A stretch of 64,000 nucleotides of DNA from positions 86,030,550 to 86,094,549 of the forward strand of contig NC_037673.1 of the NCBI RefSeq assembly GCF_003255815.1, read 5' to 3'. Positions 36,598 to 48,976 of the stretch are shown in pieces. The notes below the pieces were generated by a model. It was not told the origin of the DNA. It worked only from the letters and a program-made list of their open reading frames with translations, and searched no databases. The translations under genes and the position numbers were made by a program. Position 1 is the stretch's first letter. Each line of letters starts with the position of its first letter. This DNA comes from Theropithecus gelada. Lineage: Eukaryota > Chordata > Mammalia > Primates > Cercopithecidae.

Positions 36598-39500
36598 CCC
36601 TTCTTAAAAAAAAACAAAAACAGAGTAGTGGGTGATCTATGTAGTTATAAGACAAAGAATAATATTACAGGTGATTTATAGAAAAGATATGATCAACTCG
36701 TCTTCACTGTGGGGACACAGGACAGAGGCAGAGGGTAGTTGGGAGGTGTTACACTTAGTTTTGGTTTGATACATGTTTGAGGGACTGGTAGGACGTTTGT
36801 TTGGAAATATGCAGAAGTCAGTTTAAAGTGTGAGCATGATTGGGGATTTATTGCCACTATAATCAGAATAGCTTGCCAGAAACTTCGAGGTAGCTCAGTG
36901 GAAGTGTCTTGATAGCTGACAATATGAGTCTTGTTCTGCAAGATGTAAATATCAATGGGGAAAGTTGTTCTGTGGCTATTATAGATTTTGGAAATGTTGA
37001 ATAAAGGTTGTATTCTTTTAGGCCTTTTTAGGGTTTGTTATAGACTTTAAGTATTTTGAATATTTAAGAAGGTTGTTTAGTATCTGCACAAATGTGTTTC
37101 CTAAATGTATTTCTGACAGAATTCTTTCATGTGATCAAAATGTGGGCATAGCATTGCATAGACCACACTGGGAAATATTGGTTGGAACTTAAATGAAAGG
37201 ATAAGAGTTGTATAGGGAGACTTTTACAGGGACCAGGCAAAGCTGAGATTGCTCAGAGGACAGGGTTAAATCTGATATTGAAGGGAAGGAGGGAGTTGAA
37301 GTGGAAGCTTGAAGAGGAAACCAGGTGAGAATGGGAAGCTTTTTGTAGGTAAGAAGAGTGCATTTGTGGGATAGGGAGCAAAGGAGAGAGAGAAGGAGGG
37401 AGAGAGAAGAGAGGAAGAAGATGAGAAGAAGATAAATTAATAGAGGTAAAATCTTAAACATGAAAGAATGAGGTCAGAAGCATAGATGGTGGGTTGCTCT
37501 TAGAGAAGAATATGGGTGTTCCATGTTTGGAGACAGTCTATGGAGATAGAGGTGGATAATTTTGAGGGAAGGGAAATAAAATCTTTTAAATGTTTGAACT
37601 ATTACAAAAATTTAAGGGTGGACAGTTAATATTGATGGGGAATCTGATGCAATAATGAAAGCAAATAAGAATAAACATTCTTATTTTAAGTGTATGAAGA
37701 TATACTAATTCATTTTTCAGTAACTGTTCATGCAGTAGTGTGGAGGGCATAGTTGGGAGGCAAGAACAGATTTAAAAAGGATTTACTTTTTCTTAGGAAA
37801 AAACTCACTCAAGATGGGATCCGATTTAAATGCCTTGATTTTAGTCATGTTTACTGCAGTGTATCCACGCCTTCAATTATGCCTGGCAGATAGTAGAGAG
37901 TCAGTGAGTACTTTTGGAATGCCATTGAATGATGAATGAATGTTAGACACAGCCACAGCACATCAATAGTGCCCACATGCCACACATGGCTTTCCTTTAA
38001 GCTCTTTCAAACTTGTGTCCATGAACGAAAAGACTAAGCTCTTGAAAAGACTTGGCACTAAGCCCTGTAGCCAGAGGCAGCTGCTTAGGGACCCTGTGGG
38101 CTAAAGATAGCACTAAAGAAGTGGCATAGGCAGTGGAGCGTTTCTCCTCTGAAGAATTGTGCTGACCTGTGCCAGGAGTTGGGGCTAGCGAGGCACAAGG
38201 GACACAGCCTGAAGTAGCAGACCTGGACAGATGGAAGAAGACTGACTTAAGACAGGGCATCAGGTACCGGAGGTTAGTGGCAGCTGAATTACTGTAGTCT
38301 GGGAGACACCAGACGTCCTTTAGGAATGCATTAGCCACTGAAATTCTTAGAGCATACAAGTAGGGGAACTCCAAGTGGTAAAAATGGATTTCCTGCCAGC
38401 ATGATGCATGGCATCTTGAGTAGGATTTAATTTAATTTGGAAAATAATGGAGTGCTGACACATTTGCACTATGGGTGTTGTGGACTAGTTCATACTTGTT
38501 ACATGCTAGGTATTCCAAGGAATTAATAATCTTTGTTACATCACAGCTATAAGACAATTTTAATCAAATGTATCAATCTAACCCTATTATCCCTCCAATT
38601 CCAGCAGAGTAATGAAAGAGAGTTTTGGCTGCATTTAAAACAAAAAACTCCACCAAATCCTTTAAGAACAGGAAAAGAAGAGAAACATTTAATTTTGGAA
38701 TATGTGTAGGTAGTAGCTCGTGGCCATAAAAAAGCCCAAAGAGTAGAGGTTTAAGGTAAGAAAAGAAATTAGAGGGTTAGAGTAAATGTGTTGAGAAAAA
38801 CACAGGTGTACTTACAAAGTAAAGCTAGTATAGTATTAGGCATTCACTTATCTACAAAGATGAATTTAAATCAAACCTAATGAATACCTTATTTAAAATT
38901 TTAAATAGAAAGTTTTACAAAATGTTTTGTACAGCTCTGACCCATCTAAATGATCAGTTGTTGATAAACTCTTAGGCATTCCCTAAACTGGAACATTTTC
39001 ATCCCTTGACATGGAATTTTTAAATGTTCTGACCGATGTTATTAACATTTTTATAAATACATCAGTCTGAAATGAGTTTACCCTGGAGTTAGTGTCACTT
39101 CTAGAGAGTACTTAACAATCTTCAATGGATTTAGCAAAGAGTATTTTCACATTTGGTTTTTACCTGATTGATAAATGCTTTTGTAATCTTATCAAGCATT
39201 ATAGAAAGTCATTAAAAAATTGATTTCAGGCTTTATCATCATATTTTTTATTTGTAAGCTTCTGTGTAACTGAGAAGTCAGAGAAGCCCAATCTCAGAGA
39301 TTTTTCCTTAGAGATATGAGGGACATGCTCCAGAATATCAAAACATTGTAGCATACCGAGATGACATGAAATCTCACAAGTTCAATGTGTATGAGACAGA
39401 TGGAGAAATAGTACTGTAAAGTCTTTGGCTTCAAACTTCCTGGGATGGAAATGTTTGTAATCCAGGCTTAGGTTTTACAAGTTTGAAATTGGTGGAGGAT

Positions 39501-39788
39501 TGTAGAAGTTGGGGGAATTATAGAGCATGTTCAGGTATTTTGGTTGCAAATTAAGGCTCTTATTTTAATAGAATTTTGTACAGTCCTTGAGGCCCTGTGG
39601 AAAATTGTTAGTTGAAGGGATTGAATGTCTATAAAATACTAAATATCTTGTTTTAGTTTGGTAAATGGCTCCTGGTAGTGACAATAGATAATATGACACG
39701 CAAATACCTTGCAAATGGCAAAGAGGTAGTACTTAGCTGGACCATAAGTGATCTTCCAGAGCTTTACCTAATTCATTTGAGCATCAAA
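36598..39788 (+). other. ADGRV1: Intron 1, mostly unassigned
   Basis: A purine-rich block (gagagagaaggagggagagag) lies at about 37378-37432. An L2-like 3' tail is at about 37850-37945 (cctggcagatagtagagag, gatgaatgaatg). The 125-codon minus frame at 37997-38374 is the longest here; it has no recognisable domain, no splice or promoter context and biased Ser/Leu composition, so I do not call it a gene. Confidence 0.5.
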
Positions 39789-40366
39789 TATATATTTATT
39801 ATTATTATACTTTAAGTTCTAGGGTACATGTGCACAATGTGCCATTTTGTTACATAGGTATACATATGCCATGTTGCTTTGTTGCACCCATTAGCTTGTT
39901 ATTTACATTAGGTATTTCTCCTAATGCTATCCCTCCCCCTTACCCCCGCCCCACAACAGGCCCCGGGGTGTGATATTCCCCGCCCTGTGTCCATGTGTTC
40001 TCATTGTTGAACTCCCATTTGTGAGTGAGAACATGCAGTGTTTGGTTTTCCGTCCTTGTGATAGTTTGCTGAGAATGATGGTTTCCAGCTTCATCCATGT
40101 CCCTGCAAAGGACACGAACTCATCCTTTTTATGGCTGCATAGTATTCCATGGTATATATGTGCCACATTTTCTTAATCCAGTATATCATTGATGGACATT
40201 TGGGTTGGTTCCAAGTTTTTGCTATTGTGAATAGTGACGTAACAAACCTACATGTGCCTGTGTCTTTATAGTGGCATGATTTATAATCCTTTGGGTATAT
40301 ACCCAGTAATGGGATTGCTGGGTCAAATGGTATTTCTAGTTCTAGATCCTTGAGGAATCACCATAT
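39789..40366 (-). mobile_element. 5'-truncated L1PA 3' end, antisense
   Basis: Starts tattattattatactttaag (the antisense L1 3' end), continues through the 3' UTR (gtgtccatgtgttctcattg) into ORF2 (cagtaatgggattgctgggt) and stops near gaggaatcacca. A short atatattta repeat on both sides (about 39788 and 40363) may be the target duplication. Confidence 0.9.
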
Positions 40367-40594
40367 ATTTAGCCAGATTAATAAAATGTTTATTTTTCTT
40401 CATATCATTGGTAAATTCACACAATTCCATTTTGTGTCAAAAGTAATAAATGAAAGTGAGAACCAGAAAACCACACATTTGTGAACAAAATTAAATAAAA
40501 ACCTACATCTTTTTAAAAACAAAAATTTAAAAAAAGATGCATTAAAAAACCAAACAGACAAAATATCCTTTCACTTAGAAGCAAGGGAAAACCC

Positions 40595-40907
40595 GGCCGG
40601 GTGCGGTGGCTCATGCCTGTAATCCCAGCACTTTGGGAGGCTGAGGTGGGTCGATGACCTGAGGTCGGGAGTGCAAGACCAGCCTGACCAACATGGAGTA
40701 ATTTTGTCTCTACTAAAAAATACAAAAATTAGCCGGATGTGGTGGCGCATGCCTATAATCCCAGCTACTCAGGAGTCTGAGGCAGGAGAATCGCTTGAAC
40801 CCGGGAGGCGGAGGTTGTAGTGAGCTGAGATCACGCCATTGCACTCCAGCCTGGGCAACAAGAGCGAAACTCCGTCTCAAAAAAAAAAAAAAAAAAAAAA
40901 AAAAAGG
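40595..40907 (+). mobile_element. Full-length Alu with 14-bp target duplication
   Basis: Starts ggccgggtgcggtggctcat and ends in A27. Direct repeat agcaagggaaaacc at 40580-40593 and 40908-40921 is perfect. AluS-like. Confidence 0.95.
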
Positions 40908-41949
40908 AGCAAGGGAAAACCAATTTTTCTAAATAAGCCTTGTGTTAAATAGGAAATCACATCTGTGGCAGTAGGCTTTTTAGAATTTCATAATATAACA
41001 GACTTTTTAGAATATCATAACACTAGGAACTCCACTTACCAAACCTGAGATGCAGCCAAAACTATACATGAAGCAAAACCATATCTTTTAAATAATAAAA
41101 AGTAACTTGGTTTTCAATTTATGAATCTTAAAAAAATACCATACTAAACCAATCAGGATAGAGAATTGATAAAGATTAAAAATGAAATTGATGAATTAGA
41201 AAACAGAAAAGCATTGGACTTAATCCCAGATCAAAATAACCAAATAAAGTCAGTAGTCTTATAACTTCATTTTACCCTGCTGGTAAGTGTCAGAGTACTC
41301 TAAGGGCATAGATGCTAGACCCTGCTGCATTTTCTTCAGTGTGAAGGTTGGAATTATCCAACTGGCCAATTAGTCTAAATTCTGGGTAACAGTTTATATC
41401 TTTAATGGCTAGAAAGTGGTTTGCAGGTGATACTGCTGGAGACTATAATTGCTTGAGGAAGCCAAGGAAATGGAGTAAAGACCATCAGTCTGTTGGGGAT
41501 TGCTGGAGGCTTGGACAATAAGGGTGTGCAAGCATCACTACAACCTGGAACATTATGATCAAGAGTCTTCTTAACAGAAGAAATAATGAATGTAAACACA
41601 TGATTTCAGAGAGTATTTGAAGACGAAAATCTGCAATTGTCAATTAGCCTTTTGGCAACATATCTCCATAAACATATGCTGTAATGATCCTGTATTCCAT
41701 AAATTCTTTTAGGCTACCATGCATGTATCCCGTTCATCTTCCAATTAGATTCCATTCCCAAGTTCTGCACATTTACAATACAACATCCTGACAATGTTTC
41801 GATGCCTGGTACAGTTTTTAATAAGTGGGTAGATGGATGAGAGGAAGTAAGTTTGTTTGATTTAATGGAAAGCAGTAAGAGATTTTCAAAAGGGGTGAGG
41901 GGTGCTATACATAATGACTTCCTTCCAAAGTATTTGATATGGAAAAGAG

Positions 41950-42340
41950 GGAAAGAGTAACTTTGCAGTGGAGCACCCTGACAAATACTTCCTCGGCCAG
42001 GTAACCAAGCTCAACATCAGTAGTGATAAGTTATGTTGATAGTATGTACCTTTTGTGTAAGTGATGAGAAGGTCTTTTTGCCTTTTTTGGTCTTCCCCAA
42101 AACCAATAACCCCAGTCTAATCATGAGAAAGTTATCAGACAAATCCTAACTGAGGGACATGCTCCAGAATACCTGACTGCATTCCTCAAAAGCGCCAAGG
42201 ATCGAAAATAAGAAAACTCTGAGGAAATGTCACAGCCAAGAGGAGCCTAAGGAAACATGACAACCCAACGTAATGTGGTGTCCTGGATGTGATCCTGGAA
42301 CAGAAAAAGAAAATTAGCTAAAAACTAAAAAAACTGGAAA
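41950..42340 (+). repeat. Ancient interspersed repeat, family not assigned
   Basis: Ordered phrases gtgataagttatgttgatag, ccagtctaatcatgagaaag, gaggagcctaaggaaacatg and ggatgtgatcctggaacag belong to a common old repeat that I recognise but cannot name. The region 40922-41949 before it holds nothing identified. Confidence 0.5.
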
Positions 42341-42410
42341 AAAGTGTTGACTTTAATTAGTCAAATTGTATTATACTTTGTATTTCTATTTTGTTATAGA
42401 AATGATTTAT

Positions 42411-42632
42411 ATCCTGGCTGACACGGTGAAACCCCGTCTCTACTAAAAAATACAAAAACTTAGCCGGGCGAGGTGGCGGGCGCCTGTAGTCCCAGCTACT
42501 CGGGAGGCTGAGGCAGGAGAATGGCATAAACACGGGAGGCGGAGCTTGCAGTGAGCTGAGATCCGGCCACTGCACTCCAGCCTGGGCGACAGAGCGAGAC
42601 TCCGTCTCACAAAAAAAAAAAAAAAAAAAAAA
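42411..42632 (+). mobile_element. 5'-truncated AluY of Old World monkey type
   Basis: Starts in the left monomer at atcctggctgacacggtgaa, so roughly the first 85 bases are missing; ends ccgtctcac followed by A22. Contains gagatccggccactgcactc and agccgggcgaggtggcgggc, marks of cercopithecid AluY. Very low divergence. Confidence 0.93.
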
Positions 42633-43688
42633 TCGAGATAAAAAGTAATGGTGGTAGCTCAGCAGAAGATGGGTGGTTAAAAGATTTGTGGTGTTTAAGC
42701 CTGAAGACAGACTGGGCACGTGCAAAGTGGTGTTGCAGTGGTTTCCCTTTCAAAACACTTTCAGGGCCTCTTGATCTAACTTTTGGTGTCTATCATTTCT
42801 TTTTCTTCTTTTTTTTAAACCTGGAGGAACCACCAATTATTACAGATGAAATACAAACATTTTTTTTCTAACCATGAAAAGTACTGTTCTCCTTCTCTGA
42901 GGTCATACATGTAGCTGGGAGGATAGGCATCTGCAAAGTTCCCAGACCTCTACCTGTGCTTCCCATGCCAGTTGCAGTGTGTAGAGGTGGCAGATACTGT
43001 GGTTCAAACTTTGGGGGTCATCCAGGAACATCAGAAATCCCAGCATTTTGTTCTTTCACATATAGTGTTGTAATTCATTTCTCTTCTGACCTTGAAGTCC
43101 ATGATGAGTTTTCATTGTTCTTTTCAATTTTCCTGAGCTCTCAATGTTTCCATCTACTTCAAACATTCCTTCACTCTAATGTTGCTACTGTGAAGGGTAG
43201 GCAGGAGATTGTGGGTGGACGGGTGGTGCTCATATAAGACAGTCCAGGATGCCCAATGCTGTTTCCTTTGGTCTCTTGACCATGTGAAGATTGAAGGTCT
43301 AGAGCCTAGAAACTGGCACTTCATGGTGCACAGAGATGGATTCCCTCATTCTCTCCCCTGGGCCTCATGAATACTTCAGTGCTATAGCTGTTCATTTTGC
43401 TTCCCTTTAACAATTGAGGAAACTCAAGGCCATGTGAAGGGAAGTGACTTGTCTAAACTTCCACAGCTGGGAAGATGGCAGTGAGTAGATTGGAGCCCAA
43501 GGCTGAGTGGAATCAGTGCTTGCCTCCTGCTTTGGAGGTGACTCAGGGCTCAACACCCCAGGAGGCGCTTGCAGTGTCCAGCTAAAGGCTTCATGACATC
43601 TGTGGTAGGATGCCCATGGAGGCACTGCCAGAAATTCTTCCCATTGTCCTATAAAATCAAAGTCCTGGGACACTGCATGGAGGCATTC
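42633..43688 (+). other. ADGRV1: Intron 1, no gene seen
   Basis: Short frames only. A MIR fragment (-) is suggested at about 43405-43475 (acaattgaggaaactcaagg, then tgacttgtctaaac). Confidence 0.45.
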
Positions 43689-43774
43689 CACAAGGTGGTG
43701 AGCGTGCATGTGTGTGTATGTGCATGCACACACGTGTGGGCGTGCACGTACACATGCACGCTCACCACCTTGTG
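43689..43774. repeat. 86-bp quasi-palindrome with 25-bp perfect arms
   Basis: The 25 bases at 43689-43713 (cacaaggtggtgagcgtgca then tgtgt) are exactly reverse-complementary to 43750-43774. The 36 bases between are alternating purine/pyrimidine (gtgtatgtgcatgcacacac and on) and are themselves largely self-complementary. It could form a hairpin or cruciform in DNA or RNA. It lies in intron 1 and is not part of any repeat I recognise. Confidence 0.97.
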
Positions 43775-44979
43775 AACTGCTTTTCCACTTCTGAATGACA
43801 TGGAGATAAGAAATGTCTTACTCTCCTCTTTGAATCTACTCTGAGGAGACATTAGGAGGGTATAGGAGAGCAAATTCTCTGTCTAACTGGCAGCTACTGC
43901 TTAGCTCCAGGCAAGGGATGCCATGCAGAAATGTGGACTCAGATTTGCCAATTGGTAATTTTTCAAAATAATCTAGAAATCCATTTTTTAAATGTGAAAT
44001 CTACAAATTTTAAATCTTGGCAAAAATGATCTTTTAGTATTGTTTTGTAAATACAGTTTGGACTAAAAGACACATATCCCTCGGCATCTGGGTTTATAAC
44101 ATTAAATTCCCTCTTTTGCTTTCTTTCTTACTGGCAGTGAGTGCAAATAATTCATTTAGAAAGGATAGGCACCTAGATTCTTCAATAAAAGCAGACTGTC
44201 TTCAATGAAGAGAAAGAAACTCACAGAAAGAATCCAAAGAAACAATTTTAAAAATTTAGATAATACTACTAAATCTCAGGAGAAAAAAATAATTTTTATT
44301 TGACTAGAGCTAATTACAGCTGTTTTTAGTGAGATCTTAATTTCAAGAAAACTGCTTTCATGACTTTTTAAGATCTATGTAGGATTACAAAATTATGTTT
44401 GTTTGAGAAGAGTTATAGGGGGCAAAAATCTATCCTTAGATCCTTAAGACCTCTTCATAATTTGGGAAATTGTTGTGGTTGATTATTTTTGTAGATGGAG
44501 GGGTGCCATCTAATGGTGGTTTAAGAAATCTTAGTTAAACGTATGATCCTTACTTTTTAGAGGACCTAAAAGACAAGTGGTATCTTACTACTTGACAGAG
44601 ATACTGTCACATACTCAGATTTATAACGTATATGAGCAAACTTTGACTTATTTTGTTGCTTCTAAATTGGCCTCAAAATATTTAGATTAGTGAGATTTTC
44701 ATTGTGTGCTTTGCAAATGTGGGAGAGAGAAAGCACAATTGAAACCCATAATCTTCTAGAGCTCCACAGAGCCCTGGAATTAAAGCTTCTCTACACTGTT
44801 CTTCCTGTTTCCATGGTGGGCATATGTAGTCCAAATATAAACAGCTCGAATGGCTTTTGTGATCTGTTTCTTGATGACTCATGCAAGTGGGAGTACATGA
44901 TCTCATGGAAAATGTCAAGCTTAAATATTCCAGAAAGAAGATAGAAATCAGAAGTCCAGTTACATGAGTTAAAAGACTG
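43775..44979 (+). other. ADGRV1: Intron 1, no feature recognised
   Basis: AT-rich unique-looking DNA. Open frames of 78-84 codons at 44682-44944 overlap on opposite strands and are not recognised. Confidence 0.45.
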
Positions 44980-45265
44980 TATGTAACCCCAGCGCTCTGG
45001 AAGGCCGAGGCGGGCAGATCATGAGGTCAAGAGATCGAGACCATCCTGGCCAACATGGTGAAACCTTGTCTCTACTGAAAATACAAAAATTAGCTGGGCA
45101 TGGTGGTGTGTGCCTGTAGTCCTAGCTACTCAGGAGGCTGAGGCAGGAGAATCGCTTGAACCCAGGAGGTGGAGGTTGCAGTGAGCCAAGATCACGCCTC
45201 TGCACTCCAGCCTGGTGATAGAGTGAGACTGCTTCTCAAATAATAAAATAAAAAAATAAAAAATT
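44980..45265 (+). mobile_element. Alu, slightly 5'-truncated
   Basis: Starts tgtaaccccagcgctctgga (first about 30 bases missing) and ends with a degenerate A-rich tail of taaaataaaaaaataaaaa type. Confidence 0.92.
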
Positions 45266-46349
45266 TTTAAAAATGACTTTATGTATTAGATCAAGTATTT
45301 ACTTGCCCTGTTTCTGTTATGTAAAATGTGACTTTTCCTGGAAGTATTTATCTATACTGCATCATTGTTCATGGAAATGGCCATTGTGGAATCAGTCTTA
45401 TGTATGTACCATGGCAATTTGTGATATCATGGTTACTTTTCTGAAAGATATTATTGTGTTTAGGCACATTTTTTGAAAGTTTATAAGCGTAACTCTCATA
45501 CAAACATGAAATGAACCTGTCAAGATTTTATTCAACCCATTAGTTAGTGAGGAAACTAATAGAGTGTTAATACTGGTTCAAAGAGCATTTTTGGAACAAA
45601 GTATTTACAAGAAAATTAATAAAGAAATGTTAAGGTAAGGTTTCTGGGTGAGATGTAAAACTAGTTAACATCCTACCGGGAAATAAAGCTGTAACCTGTG
45701 GATTATCTGTTTCACTGTACAAAAATTACCTGCACATTTCAGCCAAGTAAAATGATGAAAAAAAAAAAAAAGAAAAAAGTACTTGCACTTTTATAGGACA
45801 AATTTTTCCAAATTTACATGTGACTTCACTAAGTCTGAGATCTTTTATCAATGGTAAACAATTGTTGATTTGACTAAGTGTGTTTTATTGGGTGGGTCTG
45901 TGTCCTGTATGATCATTAAAAGCATAGTCCAAACACTACTCTTCGGCTTGTATTCAAGTTTTGGATACCCTAAGAAAAAATCAAACGTGAGCCTCATGTC
46001 TGTGCCTGTGCCATCGTCAGAGTAAAATATCTGTATTTGTCTGAATCTGACAAAACTAAATTAGGCAAGGAAGGACGAAGAGAGTCTCTTGCTTTCTTTT
46101 TCTATACCGTGCTTTTCCTACCTTCTCATTACTCTAAGAAGGTGGGTTAATGTATTTCTTTACTTGGTTTTTCATTAAATAAGTATGTCTTGAGGGTCAT
46201 CGTATACCAGGGACTGTACTAGGTGGTGGGTAGGTAAAGCTATTCAAGATGGGCAAGGTCATTATCCTGCAGGCGTTTTTGTTCTAAGGAAAGAAACACA
46301 ATAAATGCAAATTGTGACAACTACATAGAAGGAAACAAAAGGGCATTGT
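45266..46349 (+). other. ADGRV1: Intron 1, no gene seen
   Basis: Contains an A14 run at about 45757-45771 and otherwise no identified feature. Confidence 0.45.
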
Positions 46350-46860
46350 TTAAAAGAGGAATATTAGGCTCCCAGGTAGATATTAGTGTTGCAAATGTAT
46401 TTATTGTCTCAGCTACACACCATAATTATTCTAGAACTCATCAATAAAATGGCAGTTTCCATTGACTTTCACTACACCTATCCGTTCATTCTCCAGGGAA
46501 GGGTAGACACAATTATGGTAATTTACACTTTCCTAGACCACATGTTGTCAAATGCACATCAGTCAAAAGTGGTTGCCCTCTACACCTGGGCGGCAGCAGA
46601 CATCCTGGTATCCCCCTTTGTATCATCCTGGGATTTCCTTTGATGCTTTGCTGTGTTTGACTCTTGATTACTGATCCTGTCTTTTCTTCTTTCTTAGTTT
46701 ACTTGGTTTATTCCCTTGTTTTGATGGAGAACACCCTCCAGGAACATCTTGAGAAAGGGTATGTAGAGACGAAAGTTTTAGGTCTTGTATATTAGGAATT
46801 ATCATGACATTATCCTTCCACTTAATGAATAGTTTCATTGGGTATAGAATTTTAACTATT
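46350..46860 (-). repeat. Left arm of a ~500-bp inverted duplication
   Basis: The reverse complement of this block aligns with 48385-48850 over nearly its whole length, with about 85% identity over 160 aligned bases that I compared by eye. Shared words include tagtgaaagtcaatggaaac, gataattcctaa and tccatcaaaacaagggaata. Part of it reads like an old LINE (HAL1/L1M-like), but the assignment is uncertain. Confidence 0.85.
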
Positions 46861-48384
46861 AACTTCAGGTAGTTACCTTTAATGTAGCACTTTACAGAAA
46901 AACATTTTCAAACAATTAGATAAACCTCCAAGGACAAAAGGAAGGCGAGAAGAAACAATTGCAACTCAGTTCTGGAGCCAGAAGGCAGATGGATGAGTAG
47001 TGATTCCCTTAGCAGACCCAAGAAAGCTTAGCAGTAAGCAAGGAGGCTGAGAAATAGTGAAATTTATATAGAAATCACCACTAAAGGCACAGGAAATAAT
47101 AGTATCAGGTACCTTTACAACTTTGGTGGTGTGCGAGCAACTAGATGGGGAGAAAACTGCTCCAGGATATCCTTAAAATCATCATCCCTTCCATCCTGTG
47201 CTGCTGCTGACCTCCTGCTTACCCCTCCAAATCTGGTGTTCATTCTCTAGGAAAGGTAAAACAGGATCTCTTGAATGATGATGTGAGCCATGTTTGTGGG
47301 TTAGGATCCCTAAGCAAAACAGGGGATTAAGTGACCATATGATGACTGAATTCAGAGAGTCCAGTTTTTTACCACTTTCTATTGGGTCCCAGATGTCTTG
47401 GTAATTATATCTGTACCCTTTAGATGGGAGTATGGAAGATTCTTCTTTGGGGAAACTGATCGATGTAAGAGTAAAGTTTTTTCTATAGATACTAAAATTG
47501 GGACTTTTTAATAAGTGGTTCACTCGTTCACCCAAAGTTGACAAGCCACATTCTTCTACACATGCTCAGAACTTTCAAATACTATTTTGGTCTCTTATCC
47601 TTGATCATATGAAGATATGAAGATCCAGATATTCAGAGCATCCAGTCATCAGTTTAGTCTCATAATTTTAAGTATATACAGATGATCAAGAATTACCAGA
47701 TATAGAAGATAGATTCCAGAATAAATAACAAATTTTGTTTTTGTTAATTTAGAGGTAACAAAGAATATAAAGAGGGAAGGTTTTTTTAAAAATCAGTATT
47801 TTCTAAGATATTTCACAAAACCATTGGATTAATAGAAAAATAACAGGATACTGTTAAATTCTTAGAAATTGAAAACATGATAGCATGAATTAAAAAATAC
47901 TAGGATAATTGAAATTTAATGTGAATTAAATTCTTGGAAAGCAGAGCAAAAATAAAAGAATTGGAAATTAGAGAGAATAAGATATAAGAAAATGAGAGAA
48001 CCATCCTCAGAATAGCAGTACCAAATAATAGGAATTCTGGGAGAGAGATCAGTGAAAATGGAGTTGGGGCAGAAATCATTGTGAAATAATAAAGGAAACG
48101 GTCTGTCTGAAGGATATGAGTGGCACATTGAAGGGAATTTACAGAGTGTTCAGCCAAATGGGCAAGAATGAACTAATTCCAAGATACATCATTCTGAAGT
48201 TTCAGAACACTTTACAATGAGAAGAACCTTCCAGAGGGCGGACAGCACAATCAGAACGGGTCACAAACACTTCAGAATCAAAACAATTTTAGATTTTTTA
48301 GTAGCAACACTAGGTGTTTGAAAACAGTGGACTGAGGCTTTCAAAATTCTGAAAGAACATTATTTTTACCTACAATTCTATACT
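46861..48384 (+). other. ADGRV1: Spacer of the inverted duplication, unassigned
   Basis: No exon-like frame; the longest is 120 codons on the minus strand at 47182-47544 and is not recognised. The part approaching 48384 may continue the old LINE-like sequence of the right arm. Confidence 0.45.
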
Positions 48385-48850
48385 CAGTTAAACCGTTAGT
48401 TAAGTGGAAGGATATTATTGTGATAATTCCTAACATACAAGACCTAAAACATTTATCTCTACATATGCTTTCTCAGGATGTTACTGGAGAGTTTTCTCCA
48501 TCAAAACAAGGGAATAAACCAAATAAACTAAGACAGAAGAAAATATGGGATTAACAAACAGAGAATGAAACACAGGAAAGGATTCAAAGGGATTCCAGGA
48601 TAATAGAAACAGGGATCCCAGCATGACTGTTGCCCATCATGTGTAGAGGACAAACACTTTTGATTGATGTAGGTTAAAGTTACCATAATTGTGTCAGCTG
48701 TTCCCCAAGAGTGAATCGGTGGGTGTAGTGAAAGTCAATGGAAACTGGCATTTTATTGATGAGATATACAATGATGATGGTATGTGTCTGAAACAATAAA
48801 CATATTCCTAACACAAAGGTCTACATGGAAGCCTGGTATTCCTTTGTTAA
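48385..48850 (+). repeat. Right arm of the ~500-bp inverted duplication
   Basis: Matches the reverse complement of 46350-46860. The match continues past the LINE-like part through ggcattttattgatgag and cagtgtctgaaacaataaac-like sequence to about ttccttt (48845), so the shared segment is longer than a single recognisable element. Confidence 0.85.
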
Positions 48851-48873
48851 CTAACATCTTGGAAAGGTGTGCT

Positions 48874-48976
48874 GATTTATATAGTCTGTTTTCTGTAGGA
48901 ATACATATATGTACACACACACACACACACACACACAGATTTCTATGGTCTGTCTTCTGTAGAAATACATATATGT
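48874..48976. repeat. 64-bp-period tandem duplication around a (CA)n tract
   Basis: A 39-base unit starting gatttatatagtctgttttc at 48874-48912 recurs at 48938-48976 (gatttctatggtctgtcttc) with four or five differences. The (AC)12 microsatellite (48913-48937) lies between, and the second copy runs into a shorter TA/CA tract. Confidence 0.95.

Noticed and set aside
37997..38374. 125-codon minus-strand frame
   Set aside because: No family resemblance, no promoter or splice context; length is within chance for this much sequence.
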